Counted from the first letter of the stretch, positions 1 to 5,564 are shown. The stretch is 5,564 nucleotides of DNA from CAZSTA01 sp964609495 [NCBI: uncultured bacterium] (GCA_964609495.1 CAZSTA010000227.1:1-5564); one strand, 5' to 3'. The notes: generated by a model not told the origin, from the letters alone. Translations and numbers: made by a program.

Positions 1-100
1 TATGTTTCTGACTTTTTTGACGGTGATAGGAACTCTTATCTCTGATCTGCTGTTGGTTTGGGTAGATCCTCGTATTAGATATGAAAAGCGAGGAGCTTAA
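1..100 (+). CDS. DppB-like ABC transporter permease, C-terminal end only (left-truncated)
   Basis: This is the 3' end of a gene that begins before the window. The frame with codons starting at position 2 reads 32 residues and ends at TAA (98-100). It contains the family-typical ending of DppB/OppB inner-membrane permeases: a last transmembrane stretch (TVIGTLISDLLLVWVDP) followed by the cytoplasmic tail DPRIRYE. In such importers DppB pairs with DppC to form the translocation channel. There is no stop or frame damage in the visible part, so this copy may be the working one, but most of it cannot be seen. The same ending recurs at 787-889 with mostly silent differences, which makes this one end of a duplication. 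The family assignment is good; substrate and completeness are unknown. Confidence 0.8.
   Translation, partial: MFLTFLTVIGTLISDLLLVWVDPRIRYEKRGA
1..100 (+). repeat. Direct repeat, copy 1 (3' end of dppB-like gene)
   Basis: Positions 1-88 match 787-874 with six mismatches (82 of 88 identical, counted by eye). After that the copies diverge: codons CGA GGA GCT TAA here against CAA GGA GGA TCT TAA in copy 2. Homology is not evident past the stop codon. The repeat probably extends left beyond the window, so its full length is unknown. Confidence 0.85.
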
Positions 101-130
101 AATTTATTGTGATTTTTCCCTCTCAAGAGG

Positions 131-159
131 TTGACATTTTTGAGAATGTGTGATATAGT
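131..159 (+). promoter_or_regulatory. Near-consensus sigma-70-type promoter with extended -10
   Basis: A perfect -35 box TTGACA (131-136) is followed by a 17-nt spacer and a -10 box TATAGT (154-159, 5 of 6 consensus). A TG lies one base before the -10 (151-152), the extended -10 arrangement. Transcription would start near 166-168. It lies 30 nt after the stop of the first DppB-like gene and points into the decayed second copy, dppC and dppD. The heptamer TATAGTA occurs again at 167-173, 13 nt later; it is too far from the -35 to be its partner and could be chance or part of an operator. The boxes are visible directly; activity is inferred. Confidence 0.65.
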
Positions 160-786
160 AGTAACGTATAGTACACTTAATATGTTTTGTGGTGGAGTTG
201 TGAACTTCACTTAGCTATGAGGTTGCTCTATTATCATAGTTGTAGCTATACCCATAGGAATCTACTCAGCTACCCATCAGTATTCTTTTGGTGATTACAC
301 CTTTACTGTATTTGGTTTTGCTGGCTTGGCTACCCCTAATTTTCTCCTGGCCTTGATATTAATGTTTATCTTTTTCAAATATTTTCATATTAGTGTGGGT
401 GGTCCTTTCTCGCAGGAGTATGAGTTGGCTCCCTGGAGTTTAGCGAAATTCGTCGATCTGTTAAAGCATCTCCCTATTCCCGTAATAGTGGTTGGTACAG
501 CTGGCACAGCCAGTCTCATTTGAGTTATGCGAGGATGTCTATTGGATGAACTTCGCAAACAGTACGTCATCACTGCTAGGGCTAAAGGAGTGGCGGAGAG
601 GACCCTTCTCTTTAAGTATCAAGTGAGGGTCGCGATTAATCCCATAATAAGCACTATCGGCTGGACACTTCCGGCCATCGTCTCTGGGGAGGCTATTACC
701 GCGAGAGTTCTTAGTCTGCCCACTACAGGACCTCTGCTTTTTCGGGCCTTGATAAGCTAGGATATGTATTTAGCAGGAAGCACTAT

Positions 787-889
787 TATGTTCCTGACTT
801 TTTTGACGGTGATAGGGACCCTTATCTCTGATCTTTTGTTGGTTTGGGTAGATCCCCGTATTAGATATGAAAAGCAAGGAGGATCTTAA
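787..889 (+). repeat. Direct repeat, copy 2 (3' end of dppB-like pseudogene)
   Basis: This is the partner of 1-100, with starts 786 nt apart. All six mismatches in the aligned 29 codons are synonymous (Phe TTT/TTC, Gly GGA/GGG, Thr ACT/ACC, Leu CTG/CTT, Leu CTG/TTG, Pro CCT/CCC). The last codons differ (RGA against QGGS), and this copy gains a strong SD sequence for the next gene. Confidence 0.85.
876..883 (+). promoter_or_regulatory. SD sequence for dppC, inside the pseudogene tail
   Basis: AAGGAGGA lies 6 nt before the GTG at 890 and overlaps the last codons of the decayed permease. It fixes the GTG as the dppC start. The equivalent stretch of repeat copy 1 reads GCGAGGAGC and is a weaker match. 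Confidence 0.8.
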
Positions 890-2017
890 GTGGCTACAAT
901 AGAGGAAAAAATTAGCGCTGGAGAAATTACTGCTGAAGAAAGATACTATATGGCCTCCCAGTGGCAGCTTATGTGGCGAAAATTTATAAAGCATAAGTTG
1001 GCTATTTTGGGGGGAACTATATTAATCATCTTTTATTTTGTGGCTATATTCTGCGAGTTCTTCTCTCCTTATGATATATATAAACGTTACACAAAATATA
1101 TCTATTGTCAATCTCAGAGGATCCACTTCTTTAGTGAAGAGGGCTTTCATCTTCGTCCCTTTGTTTATGGGCTACATAGGGAGGTTAATCCAGAAACCTT
1201 TCGCAGGATATATACTGAGGATAGAAGTGTGAAATATCCGATCTACTTCTTCGTCCACGGTGATGAATATAAATTCTGGGGTTTCTTCAAGACAGATATT
1301 CGCTTTATGGGGGTAGAGGAGCCCGGAGTAATATTTCTCTTCGGGACGGACGATTTAGGTAGGGATCTATTTTCTCGCAATATTCACGCCGCTCGTATTT
1401 CTCTATCTATAGGTTTAGTAGGAGTATTTTTAAGTTTTATATTAGGCTGTATATTAGGAGGGATCTCGGGATATTATGGGGGAACCGCTGATATGATCAT
1501 CCAGAGAGTCATAGAGTTCTTAATCTCTATACCAACCATTCCTCTCTGGATGGCCTTGAGCGCAGCCCTGCCGGCAGATTGGTCAGCCATTAAAACTTAC
1601 TTCGGTATTACTATTATTCTCTCCATTGTGGGCTGGTGTGGCTTAGCCCGGGTAGTTCGGGGGAAGCTTTTGGAGTTAAGGGAGGAGGATTTCGCTATGG
1701 CCGCTAAGGTTGCCGGGGCAGGTGAGGGACAAATAATCGTAAGGCATCTTCTTCCTTCCTTCCTAAGTTACCTCATAGTGAGTTTAACCTTAGCTGTACC
1801 CGGTATGATCTTAGGAGAGACTTCTTTGAGCTTCCTAGGTCTTGGGCTTCGCCCACCAGTGGTTAGTTGGGGAGTACTACTGCATAATGCGCAAAATGTC
1901 CGTACCGTTGCTCTTCATCCTTGGCTTTTACTTCCGGCGCTTTTTGTTATTATTACGGTGTTAGCTTTCAATTTCTTAGGAGATGGCCTGCGTGATGCGG
2001 CTGATCCTTATAAGTAA
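890..2017 (+). CDS. dppC: DppC/OppC-like ABC transporter permease with a large extracytoplasmic loop
   Basis: This is an inner-membrane permease of a peptide/nickel/oligosaccharide (Dpp/Opp) importer and would pair with a DppB subunit. It has 375 residues. An OppC-type N-terminal segment has the first membrane span at about 37-57. A loop of about 100 residues follows (58-155), then the conserved FGTDDLGRDLFSR (151-163), which precedes the permease core. Five further spans lie at about 168-190, 205-225, 238-256, 294-312 and 344-364. The EAA loop that contacts the ATPase is at about 264-290 (AMAAKVAGAG ... RHLLPS). The protein ends with the family-typical FLGDGLRDAADP. E. coli DppC has 300 residues; the excess is mostly the loop, which appears to be a subfamily trait. 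The GTG start directly abuts the upstream TAA and has a strong SD. It is co-directional with dppD, 14 nt downstream, and no damage is seen. The family is secure; the substrate is not determinable. Confidence 0.93.
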   Translation: MATIEEKISAGEITAEERYYMASQWQLMWRKFIKHKLAILGGTILIIFYFVAIFCEFFSPYDIYKRYTKYIYCQSQRIHFFSEEGFHLRPFVYGLHREVNPETFRRIYTEDRSVKYPIYFFVHGDEYKFWGFFKTDIRFMGVEEPGVIFLFGTDDLGRDLFSRNIHAARISLSIGLVGVFLSFILGCILGGISGYYGGTADMIIQRVIEFLISIPTIPLWMALSAALPADWSAIKTYFGITIILSIVGWCGLARVVRGKLLELREEDFAMAAKVAGAGEGQIIVRHLLPSFLSYLIVSLTLAVPGMILGETSLSFLGLGLRPPVVSWGVLLHNAQNVRTVALHPWLLLPALFVIITVLAFNFLGDGLRDAADPYK

Positions 2018-2031
2018 AGGGGATATGAGGA

Positions 2032-3027
2032 TTGAAAGATGAAAATAATCTCTTATTGGAGATAAAAAACCTCAAGACCTACTTTCAATTAGATGAGGGC
2101 GTCTTGAAGGCAGTGGATGATGTCAGCTTTGAGATAAGAAAAGGGGCAGTTTTAGGCGTAGTGGGAGAATCGGGCTGTGGTAAAAGTGTTACCGCTCAAT
2201 CTATTTTAAGGATAGTTCCACCTCCGGGGAAAACCGATGGTGAGATCTTACTTCACCAGGATAATGAGGTTATTGATCTTGCCAAGTTAGATCCTTCAGG
2301 GGAGGAAATTAGGAGCATCAGAGGTAAAGAGATAACTATGATCTTTCAAGAGCCAATGACCTCTCTTTCCCCCGTTCATACTATAGGAAACCAGATTATG
2401 GAAGCTATTCTCCTCCACAGGGATATGAGTAGGGAAGAGGCTAGAAAGCTAGCCATAGAGATGCTCGATGACGTAGGCATTTCTAGTCCAGAGCAGATGG
2501 TAGATGATTATCCTCATCAGCTTTCCGGTGGTATGCGCCAGAGAGCTATGATCGCCATGGCCCTATCCTGTAATCCCAGCCTCCTCATCGCTGATGAACC
2601 TACCACAGCTTTGGATGTTACCGTTCAGGCTCAGATTTTGGATCTGATGAGGCACTTACAGGAGGATTTCGGAATGTCTATTATGTTTATTACTCATAAT
2701 TTAGGTGTTATCGCGGAGATGGCTGATGAGGTAGCAGTTATGTATCTGGGGAAGGTGGTAGAGTATGCTGATGTAGATACTATATTTCATAATCCTAAGC
2801 ATCCCTACACGATAAGTTTATTAAGATCTATTCCTAAGGTGGGCAGAAAAGCAAGGATTCGCCTTGATACTATTAAGGGGACAGTACCTCTTCCCCTTGA
2901 GCTTCCTGAAGAATGCTCATTTTATCCCAGATGTTCTGAGGCTATGGAAGGCGTCTGTAACGCGGGCATTCCTCCTTTAGTTGAGATAGAGGGAGGACAT
3001 AAGGTGAGATGCTATCTTTACACATAG
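2032..3027 (+). CDS. dppD: DppD/OppD-like ABC transporter ATP-binding protein
   Basis: This is a cytoplasmic ATPase that energises the Dpp/Opp importer. It has 331 residues, the normal length (E. coli DppD has 327). All nucleotide-binding motifs are intact: Walker A GESGCGKS (45-52), Q-loop Gln106, signature LSGGMRQR (164-171), Walker B LLIADEP (184-190), D-loop ALD (193-195) and switch His222. The C-terminal oligopeptide-transporter extension includes [16 protein letters not shown] (253-268) and four cysteines, C295, C301, C309 and C327. That Cys pattern is common in this family and is associated with a 4Fe-4S cluster in some members. The start is a TTG at 2032; AAAGGGGA (2016-2023) lies 8 nt upstream and no in-frame ATG is nearby. 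The ATG at 2025 is out of frame and soon stops. A DppF partner would normally follow but is absent from the window. Confidence 0.94.
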   Translation: MKDENNLLLEIKNLKTYFQLDEGVLKAVDDVSFEIRKGAVLGVVGESGCGKSVTAQSILRIVPPPGKTDGEILLHQDNEVIDLAKLDPSGEEIRSIRGKEITMIFQEPMTSLSPVHTIGNQIMEAILLHRDMSREEARKLAIEMLDDVGISSPEQMVDDYPHQLSGGMRQRAMIAMALSCNPSLLIADEPTTALDVTVQAQILDLMRHLQEDFGMSIMFITHNLGVIAEMADEVAVMYLGKVVEYADVDTIFHNPKHPYTISLLRSIPKVGRKARIRLDTIKGTVPLPLELPEECSFYPRCSEAMEGVCNAGIPPLVEIEGGHKVRCYLYT

Positions 3028-3030
3028 TAT

Positions 3031-3058
3031 TTGACAGACAATAATTTCTGCTTAAATT
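3031..3058 (+). promoter_or_regulatory. Possible promoter for the solute-binding protein gene
   Basis: TTGACA (3031-3036), a perfect -35 box, starts 4 nt after the dppD stop. The best -10 candidates are TAAATT (3053-3058, 16-nt spacer, 4 of 6 consensus) or the overlapping TTAAAT (3052-3057, 15-nt spacer) with an upstream TG at 3049-3050. Its position in a 220-nt gap before a highly expressed type of gene supports it. The weak -10 limits confidence. Confidence 0.4.
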
Positions 3059-3116
3059 TGTGACAAAAATGCTTACTTATCTTGAAAGTAAGAGCTAAAG
3101 ATAAGGACAGAAGGAG

Positions 3117-3251
3117 GTGGTAATAAATAGGCTGTTAGCTGGGGCAAGGGAAAACTTTCTAAAAAGAAGTGTCGAAAGATTAGTTTTTCTTTCAAGGGCT
3201 TTCCGCAGAAGAAGGAATCAAATCTATCCAGACAAGGAGGAAAACAAGTGA
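3117..3251 (+). CDS. Possible small basic protein or leader peptide (44 codons)
   Basis: A GTG at 3117 opens a frame of 44 codons ending at TGA (3249-3251), overlapping the GTG start of the binding protein by 4 nt (GTGA), a layout typical of translational coupling. An AAGGA (3103-3107) lies 9 nt before the GTG. A stronger SD, AAGGAGGTG (3111-3119), overlaps the GTG itself and has no usual start codon at the right distance downstream (only ATA at 3123). The product would be strongly basic (VERLVFLSRAFRRRR near the middle), with no signal peptide or membrane span. I recognise no family, and it does not resemble a DppF remnant. In a 220-nt gap this could be chance. Confidence 0.22.
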   Translation: MVINRLLAGARENFLKRSVERLVFLSRAFRRRRNQIYPDKEENK

Positions 3252-5170
3252 TCCGGAGATTAACAGTGGTTTTATTAAGTGGGGTAATATGTTTGTTGTT
3301 AGGATTGACTTCAGCATTAGCGGTAGAGTACAATGAAGCTCCCATGCTTAAAGAGAAGGTAGCTGCAGGAGAGCTTCCTCCAGTAGAGGAAAGACTTCCT
3401 GAGGAGCCCTTAGTGGTAGAGGTAGTGGAAGAGATTGGCCAGTATGGTGGCACGCTCCATATGCTTACTCCTGTACCTAATGATATGGATGATTGTGACA
3501 CCTTCAACGAACAGTGTGTGCTTCGTATGTCTCCTGGTTTGACAACTATAGAGCCTAATATTGCCAAGGGCTGGGAGTTCTCAGAAGATGCGAAAACCTT
3601 AACCTTATTTCTCCGCAAGGGAATGAAGTGGTCGGATGGAGCACCTTTTACCGCTGATGATGTAATGTTCTGGTATGAGGATGTCGTTTTAAATGATGAG
3701 CTTACCCCAGTTAAGCCAGGAGACTGGTCTCCTGGGGGAGAGCTGATGAAGGTGGAGAAGATAGATGATTGGACAGTTCAGTTGCGCTTTGCTGCCCCCT
3801 ATGCAGTCGCAACTCTAATGTTAGCTCACTCCTGGGGGATGCCGAGTTCCTTCTTTTACCCCAAACACTATCTGAAGCAATTTCACCCTAATTATGTTCC
3901 CATGGAAAAGCTCAAGGAAATGGCAGAAGAAAGAGGCTTTGACCACTGGTACGAGCTCTTTAGGGAAAGATCCAGACATGATTCTGGGGTGCCCTTAGAC
4001 AATCCTGATTATCCTGTGGTCAATCCATATTATCTTAAAGAGAAGACGCCAGGATATTGGTCCTTAGAGAGGAATCCTTATTTCTGGGCAGTGGATACCG
4101 AGGGGAATCAACTTCCATATATTGATGGGATTTTGCTTACCCTGGTTGAAGATAGGGAGATGGTCGCCTCCAAAGTAGCCACTGGTGAAGTCGATTGGGC
4201 AGCCAAGGAGACAGCTCTGAAGGATTATCCCCTTTACATGGGAAATGAAGAAAAAGGCAACTTCCGGGTAATTCTGTGGAAGTCTATTTTCGGAGGAGAT
4301 TGTGTCTACCAATTTAACCAAACCTATAAAAAAGATCTTGTCCTGCGGGATATATTACGGGATTTGAGATTCCGTCAGGCTTTATCTCTGGCCATTAATC
4401 GGGAGGAGATTAATGAGGCTCTTTACTTTGGAAAAGCAGTTCCTCGTCAATGGACAGTTATCCCGGCGTGTAGCTATTACGAGGAGGAATTTGCTGAATC
4501 TTATGCGGAATACAATCCAGAGGAAGCTAACCGGCTCTTAGATGAGATGGGTTTGGATAAAAGAGATGAAGCTGGTTATCGCTTGAAGCCAGATGGCAAA
4601 AGACTGGCCTTTACCATTGAGTATTACCCTATCGAGTCACCTAAGACTCCTATCTCCGAGATGGTAAAAGAGTATTGGGGAGCTGTTGGGGTTCAAGTAT
4701 CCTTAAAGGAAATTAGTGGAGAGTTAAGCGCAATGCGTTATCCGGCAAATGAAGTTGCAGTTGGGGCCTGGCACGGAGACGTAACTACAGATATTCTCTT
4801 TCCTATTTTTCCTTGGCAGTATGTCCCCTATGCGCTGCACTGGGGAACTACCTTCTGTCCATTATGGGCTCAATGGTATAACACCGGAGGGGAAGAAGGC
4901 GAAGAACCTCCCCAAGAGGTAAAGAACCTTTACAAATGGTGGGAGAGCTTAAAGGCCACTACGAATGAAGAGGAAAGGATCGAGCTGGGGAAAAAGATTT
5001 TGCGTTCCCAGGCGGAAAACTTATGGTGCATTGGTGAGGTAGGCTGTGGTCCCATCCCTGTTATAGTGAGAAGTAATTTGCGGAACGTTCCAGAAGAAAC
5101 ATACTATGGTTGGGATACTCTTTTTGGTTATTACGTTCATCCCGAACAATTTTTCTTTAAGCAGGATTAG
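3248..5170 (+). CDS. Exported solute-binding protein of a Dpp/Opp-type ABC importer (SBP_bac_5 family)
   Basis: This protein captures the substrate outside the inner membrane and delivers it to the permease pair. It has 640 residues. A Sec signal peptide is clear: positive MIRR, hydrophobic core at about 6-22, and probable signal peptidase I cleavage after TSALA (residue 25). There is no lipobox Cys, so a soluble periplasmic or secreted form is expected. The mature start APMLKEKVAAGELPPVEERLP (31-51) is typical, from memory, of a long subgroup of this family. Family hallmarks are GWEFSEDAKTLTLFLRKGMKWSDG (108-131) and LRFRQALSLAINREEI (373-388). The protein is rich in Trp and Tyr, especially toward the C-terminus. 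E. coli DppA has 535 residues, so this one is longer. The GTG start has AAGGAGG (3234-3240) 7 nt upstream. Relatives bind peptides, and some thermophile members bind oligosaccharides, so the ligand is open. It is probably transcribed from its own promoter as well as with dppCD. Confidence 0.92.
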   Translation: MIRRLTVVLLSGVICLLLGLTSALAVEYNEAPMLKEKVAAGELPPVEERLPEEPLVVEVVEEIGQYGGTLHMLTPVPNDMDDCDTFNEQCVLRMSPGLTTIEPNIAKGWEFSEDAKTLTLFLRKGMKWSDGAPFTADDVMFWYEDVVLNDELTPVKPGDWSPGGELMKVEKIDDWTVQLRFAAPYAVATLMLAHSWGMPSSFFYPKHYLKQFHPNYVPMEKLKEMAEERGFDHWYELFRERSRHDSGVPLDNPDYPVVNPYYLKEKTPGYWSLERNPYFWAVDTEGNQLPYIDGILLTLVEDREMVASKVATGEVDWAAKETALKDYPLYMGNEEKGNFRVILWKSIFGGDCVYQFNQTYKKDLVLRDILRDLRFRQALSLAINREEINEALYFGKAVPRQWTVIPACSYYEEEFAESYAEYNPEEANRLLDEMGLDKRDEAGYRLKPDGKRLAFTIEYYPIESPKTPISEMVKEYWGAVGVQVSLKEISGELSAMRYPANEVAVGAWHGDVTTDILFPIFPWQYVPYALHWGTTFCPLWAQWYNTGGEEGEEPPQEVKNLYKWWESLKATTNEEERIELGKKILRSQAENLWCIGEVGCGPIPVIVRSNLRNVPEETYYGWDTLFGYYVHPEQFFFKQD

Positions 5171-5182
5171 GTAGAGGAATAT

Positions 5183-5219
5183 AGGTGGGGAGGCTTCTAC
5201 GTATAGAACCTCCTCACCT
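5183..5219 (+). terminator. Long hairpin after the binding protein gene, probable terminator or mRNA 3' stabiliser
   Basis: The arms AGGTGGGGAGG-C-TTCTA (5183-5199) and TAGAACCTCCTCACCT (5204-5219) form 16 pairs, one of them a G-U wobble, with a single bulged C (5194) and a 4-nt loop CGTA. The hairpin starts 12 nt after the stop codon. No U-tract follows (TATAGTAAGG), so it is not a textbook intrinsic terminator. It may instead protect the transcript end, as seen for other abundant binding-protein mRNAs. Confidence 0.65.
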
Positions 5220-5267
5220 TATAGTAAGGACATTGAAGTAGAGCTTTATGGAGGTCTATTAGTTTCA

Positions 5268-5273
5268 TATAGT
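5268..5273 (+). promoter_or_regulatory. Possible -10 box for the last gene
   Basis: TATAGT, the same hexamer as the upstream promoter's -10, lies 29 nt before the TTG start at 5303. At 17-nt spacing the -35 would be TTTATG (5245-5250), only 3 of 6 consensus. TTGAAG (5233-5238) is too distant. This is weak evidence; an activator-dependent promoter is possible. Confidence 0.28.
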
Positions 5274-5288
5274 CAACAAAAAAACATC

Positions 5289-5295
5289 AAGGAGG
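5289..5295 (+). promoter_or_regulatory. SD sequence deciding a TTG start
   Basis: AAGGAGG lies 7 nt before the TTG at 5303. The last in-frame stop upstream is TAG (5270-5272), and no other initiation codon lies between it and 5303, so this SD marks the start. Confidence 0.75.
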
Positions 5296-5302
5296 TAGTA
5301 AG

Positions 5303-5564
5303 TTGAACGGGATAAAGCCAATTGACGTGAAGGTGAACATCAAGCCTGTATCAAACCAACTTATCCACAGCGCTTCGTATGAGGGGCCATGCCGAGTTGG
5401 GGAGAGAGAGAACTTGACGCCAGAAGCCGATAGGCGAAGAGGCGAGAGGCAATTCGATATGTTTGTAGAGAATATAAAGAAAAATCTGCGTCCCGATGTG
5501 GAACTTATGGAGCCGGTCTATATAGAGTGGGGCGACGATTTCGTGATTCCTGAAAGTGAGCTCA
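5303..5564 (+). CDS. Unidentified cytoplasmic protein, N-terminal 87 residues (right-truncated)
   Basis: This frame opens at TTG with a strong SD and runs without a stop to the window edge. The visible part is soluble and charged, with no signal peptide or membrane span. It has a beta-like start (IDVKVNIKPVSNQL), then YEGPCRVGERENLTPEADRRRGE, a helix-like stretch around FDMFVENIKKNL, and VELMEPVYIEWGDDFVIPE. I do not recognise it with confidence. The pattern faintly recalls the N-terminus of fucose/arabinose isomerase-like proteins (COG2407 type), which would suit a sugar-uptake locus, but this is an impression without a diagnostic motif. Parts of it have visibly more G+C than the transporter genes. 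It is separated from the binding protein by a hairpin and may be a separate transcription unit. Confidence 0.7.
   Translation, partial: MNGIKPIDVKVNIKPVSNQLIHSASYEGPCRVGERENLTPEADRRRGERQFDMFVENIKKNLRPDVELMEPVYIEWGDDFVIPESEL

Larger units (their letters stand above)
200..889 (+). pseudogene. Decayed second DppB-like permease: 5'-truncated, with in-frame stops
   Basis: One unbroken frame (codons at 221, 224, 227 and so on) reads as the middle and end of a DppB/OppB permease. It runs through AIPIGIYSATHQYS (245-286), LATPNFLLALILMF (326-367), the EAA-loop region YVITARAKGVAERT (563-604), LPAIVSGEAIT (668-700) and the tail DPRIRYE (850-870). The frame is interrupted by TGA (521-523) and TAG (758-760) and stops at TAA (887-889). 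By memory of the family, the TGA sits at a conserved Arg (AGLIRVMRG) and the TAG at a conserved Gln (ALLSQDMYLAG). Further stops, TAG at 212 and TGA at 218, lie where similarity fades. The first third of a normal permease (about 330 residues) is missing and no N-terminal signature was found in any + frame of 101-220. About 220 codons remain. Unexpected residues such as Arg in TARVLSLPT suggest relaxed selection. The left boundary is approximate. A sequencing fault or recoding is less likely but not excluded. Confidence 0.8.

Noticed and set aside
148-176. GTGT...ACAC dyad around the promoter as a possible operator
   Set aside because: Only four outer bases pair and the inner part is not symmetric; it is not distinguishable from chance.
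385-573. Minus-strand open frame across the pseudogene
   Set aside because: It is a shadow of the permease frame, with no recognisable motif and no convincing role; the + strand similarity explains the sequence.
521-760. Alternative genetic code in which TGA or TAG is sense
   Set aside because: The intact genes contain neither codon internally, TAG ends dppD and the binding protein, and Trp, Gly and Arg positions use ordinary codons.
1038-1232. Second + frame inside dppC
   Set aside because: It overlaps the dppC loop region in another frame; the dppC frame has continuous family similarity and the overlapping frame has none.
3072-3092. Small hairpin CTTACTT/AAGTAAG between dppD and the binding protein gene
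   Set aside because: It has only seven AT-rich pairs with a 7-nt loop and no T-run on the + strand. The TTTTT run on the minus strand serves no gene there.
3028-3247. Riboswitch or other structured leader before the binding protein
   Set aside because: Only short, weak pairings such as GAAAGA/TCTTTC (3174-3193) are present and no known aptamer pattern was recognised.
3073-3618. Open frame of 181 codons on the minus strand
   Set aside because: It lies antisense over the start of the binding protein and the gap before it, is Ser/Pro/Thr-rich without domain character, and the opposite strand has a signal peptide and a secure family match.
4064-4321. Minus-strand open frame inside the binding protein gene
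   Set aside because: It is fully within a well-supported gene and shows no family features.

Overview
The window comes from a bacterium, of moderate to slightly low GC content by eye. Every gene is on the + strand. Most have strong Shine-Dalgarno (SD) sequences (AAGGAGG type), and Arg is often AGA/AGG and Ile often ATA. I cannot name a phylum. The transporter resembles, from memory, a Dpp/Opp branch seen in Thermotogae-like and other deep or uncultured bacterial groups, but that is recall and not a search result.

The window is part of a Dpp/Opp-type ABC importer locus followed by the start of another gene. Positions 1-100 are the last codons of a DppB-like permease that begins off the left edge. 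After it comes a near-consensus promoter (131-159), then a second, 5'-truncated DppB-like copy (about 200-889). This copy has in-frame TGA and TAG codons where the family has Arg and Gln, so I call it a pseudogene. Its last 100 bases nearly repeat the window's first 100. Its stop codon directly abuts an intact DppC-like permease (890-2017), followed 14 nt later by a DppD-like ATPase (2032-3027). A 220-nt gap carries a possible promoter and a possible 44-codon small ORF. A 640-residue exported solute-binding protein follows (3248-5170), then a long hairpin (5183-5219) and the first 87 codons of a further gene (5303 to the right edge).

If working, the system would capture a peptide or oligosaccharide with the binding protein and move it through a DppB/DppC heterodimer powered by DppD-type ATPases. 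Two parts of the canonical set are abnormal here. The DppB next to DppC is broken, while the intact-looking copy sits one repeat upstream. The usual second ATPase, DppF, is absent from the window. The substrate cannot be read from the sequence.

I found no RNA gene, CRISPR array, insertion sequence or new defence or enzymatic system. The most notable signal is the partial tandem duplication of dppB and its decay.
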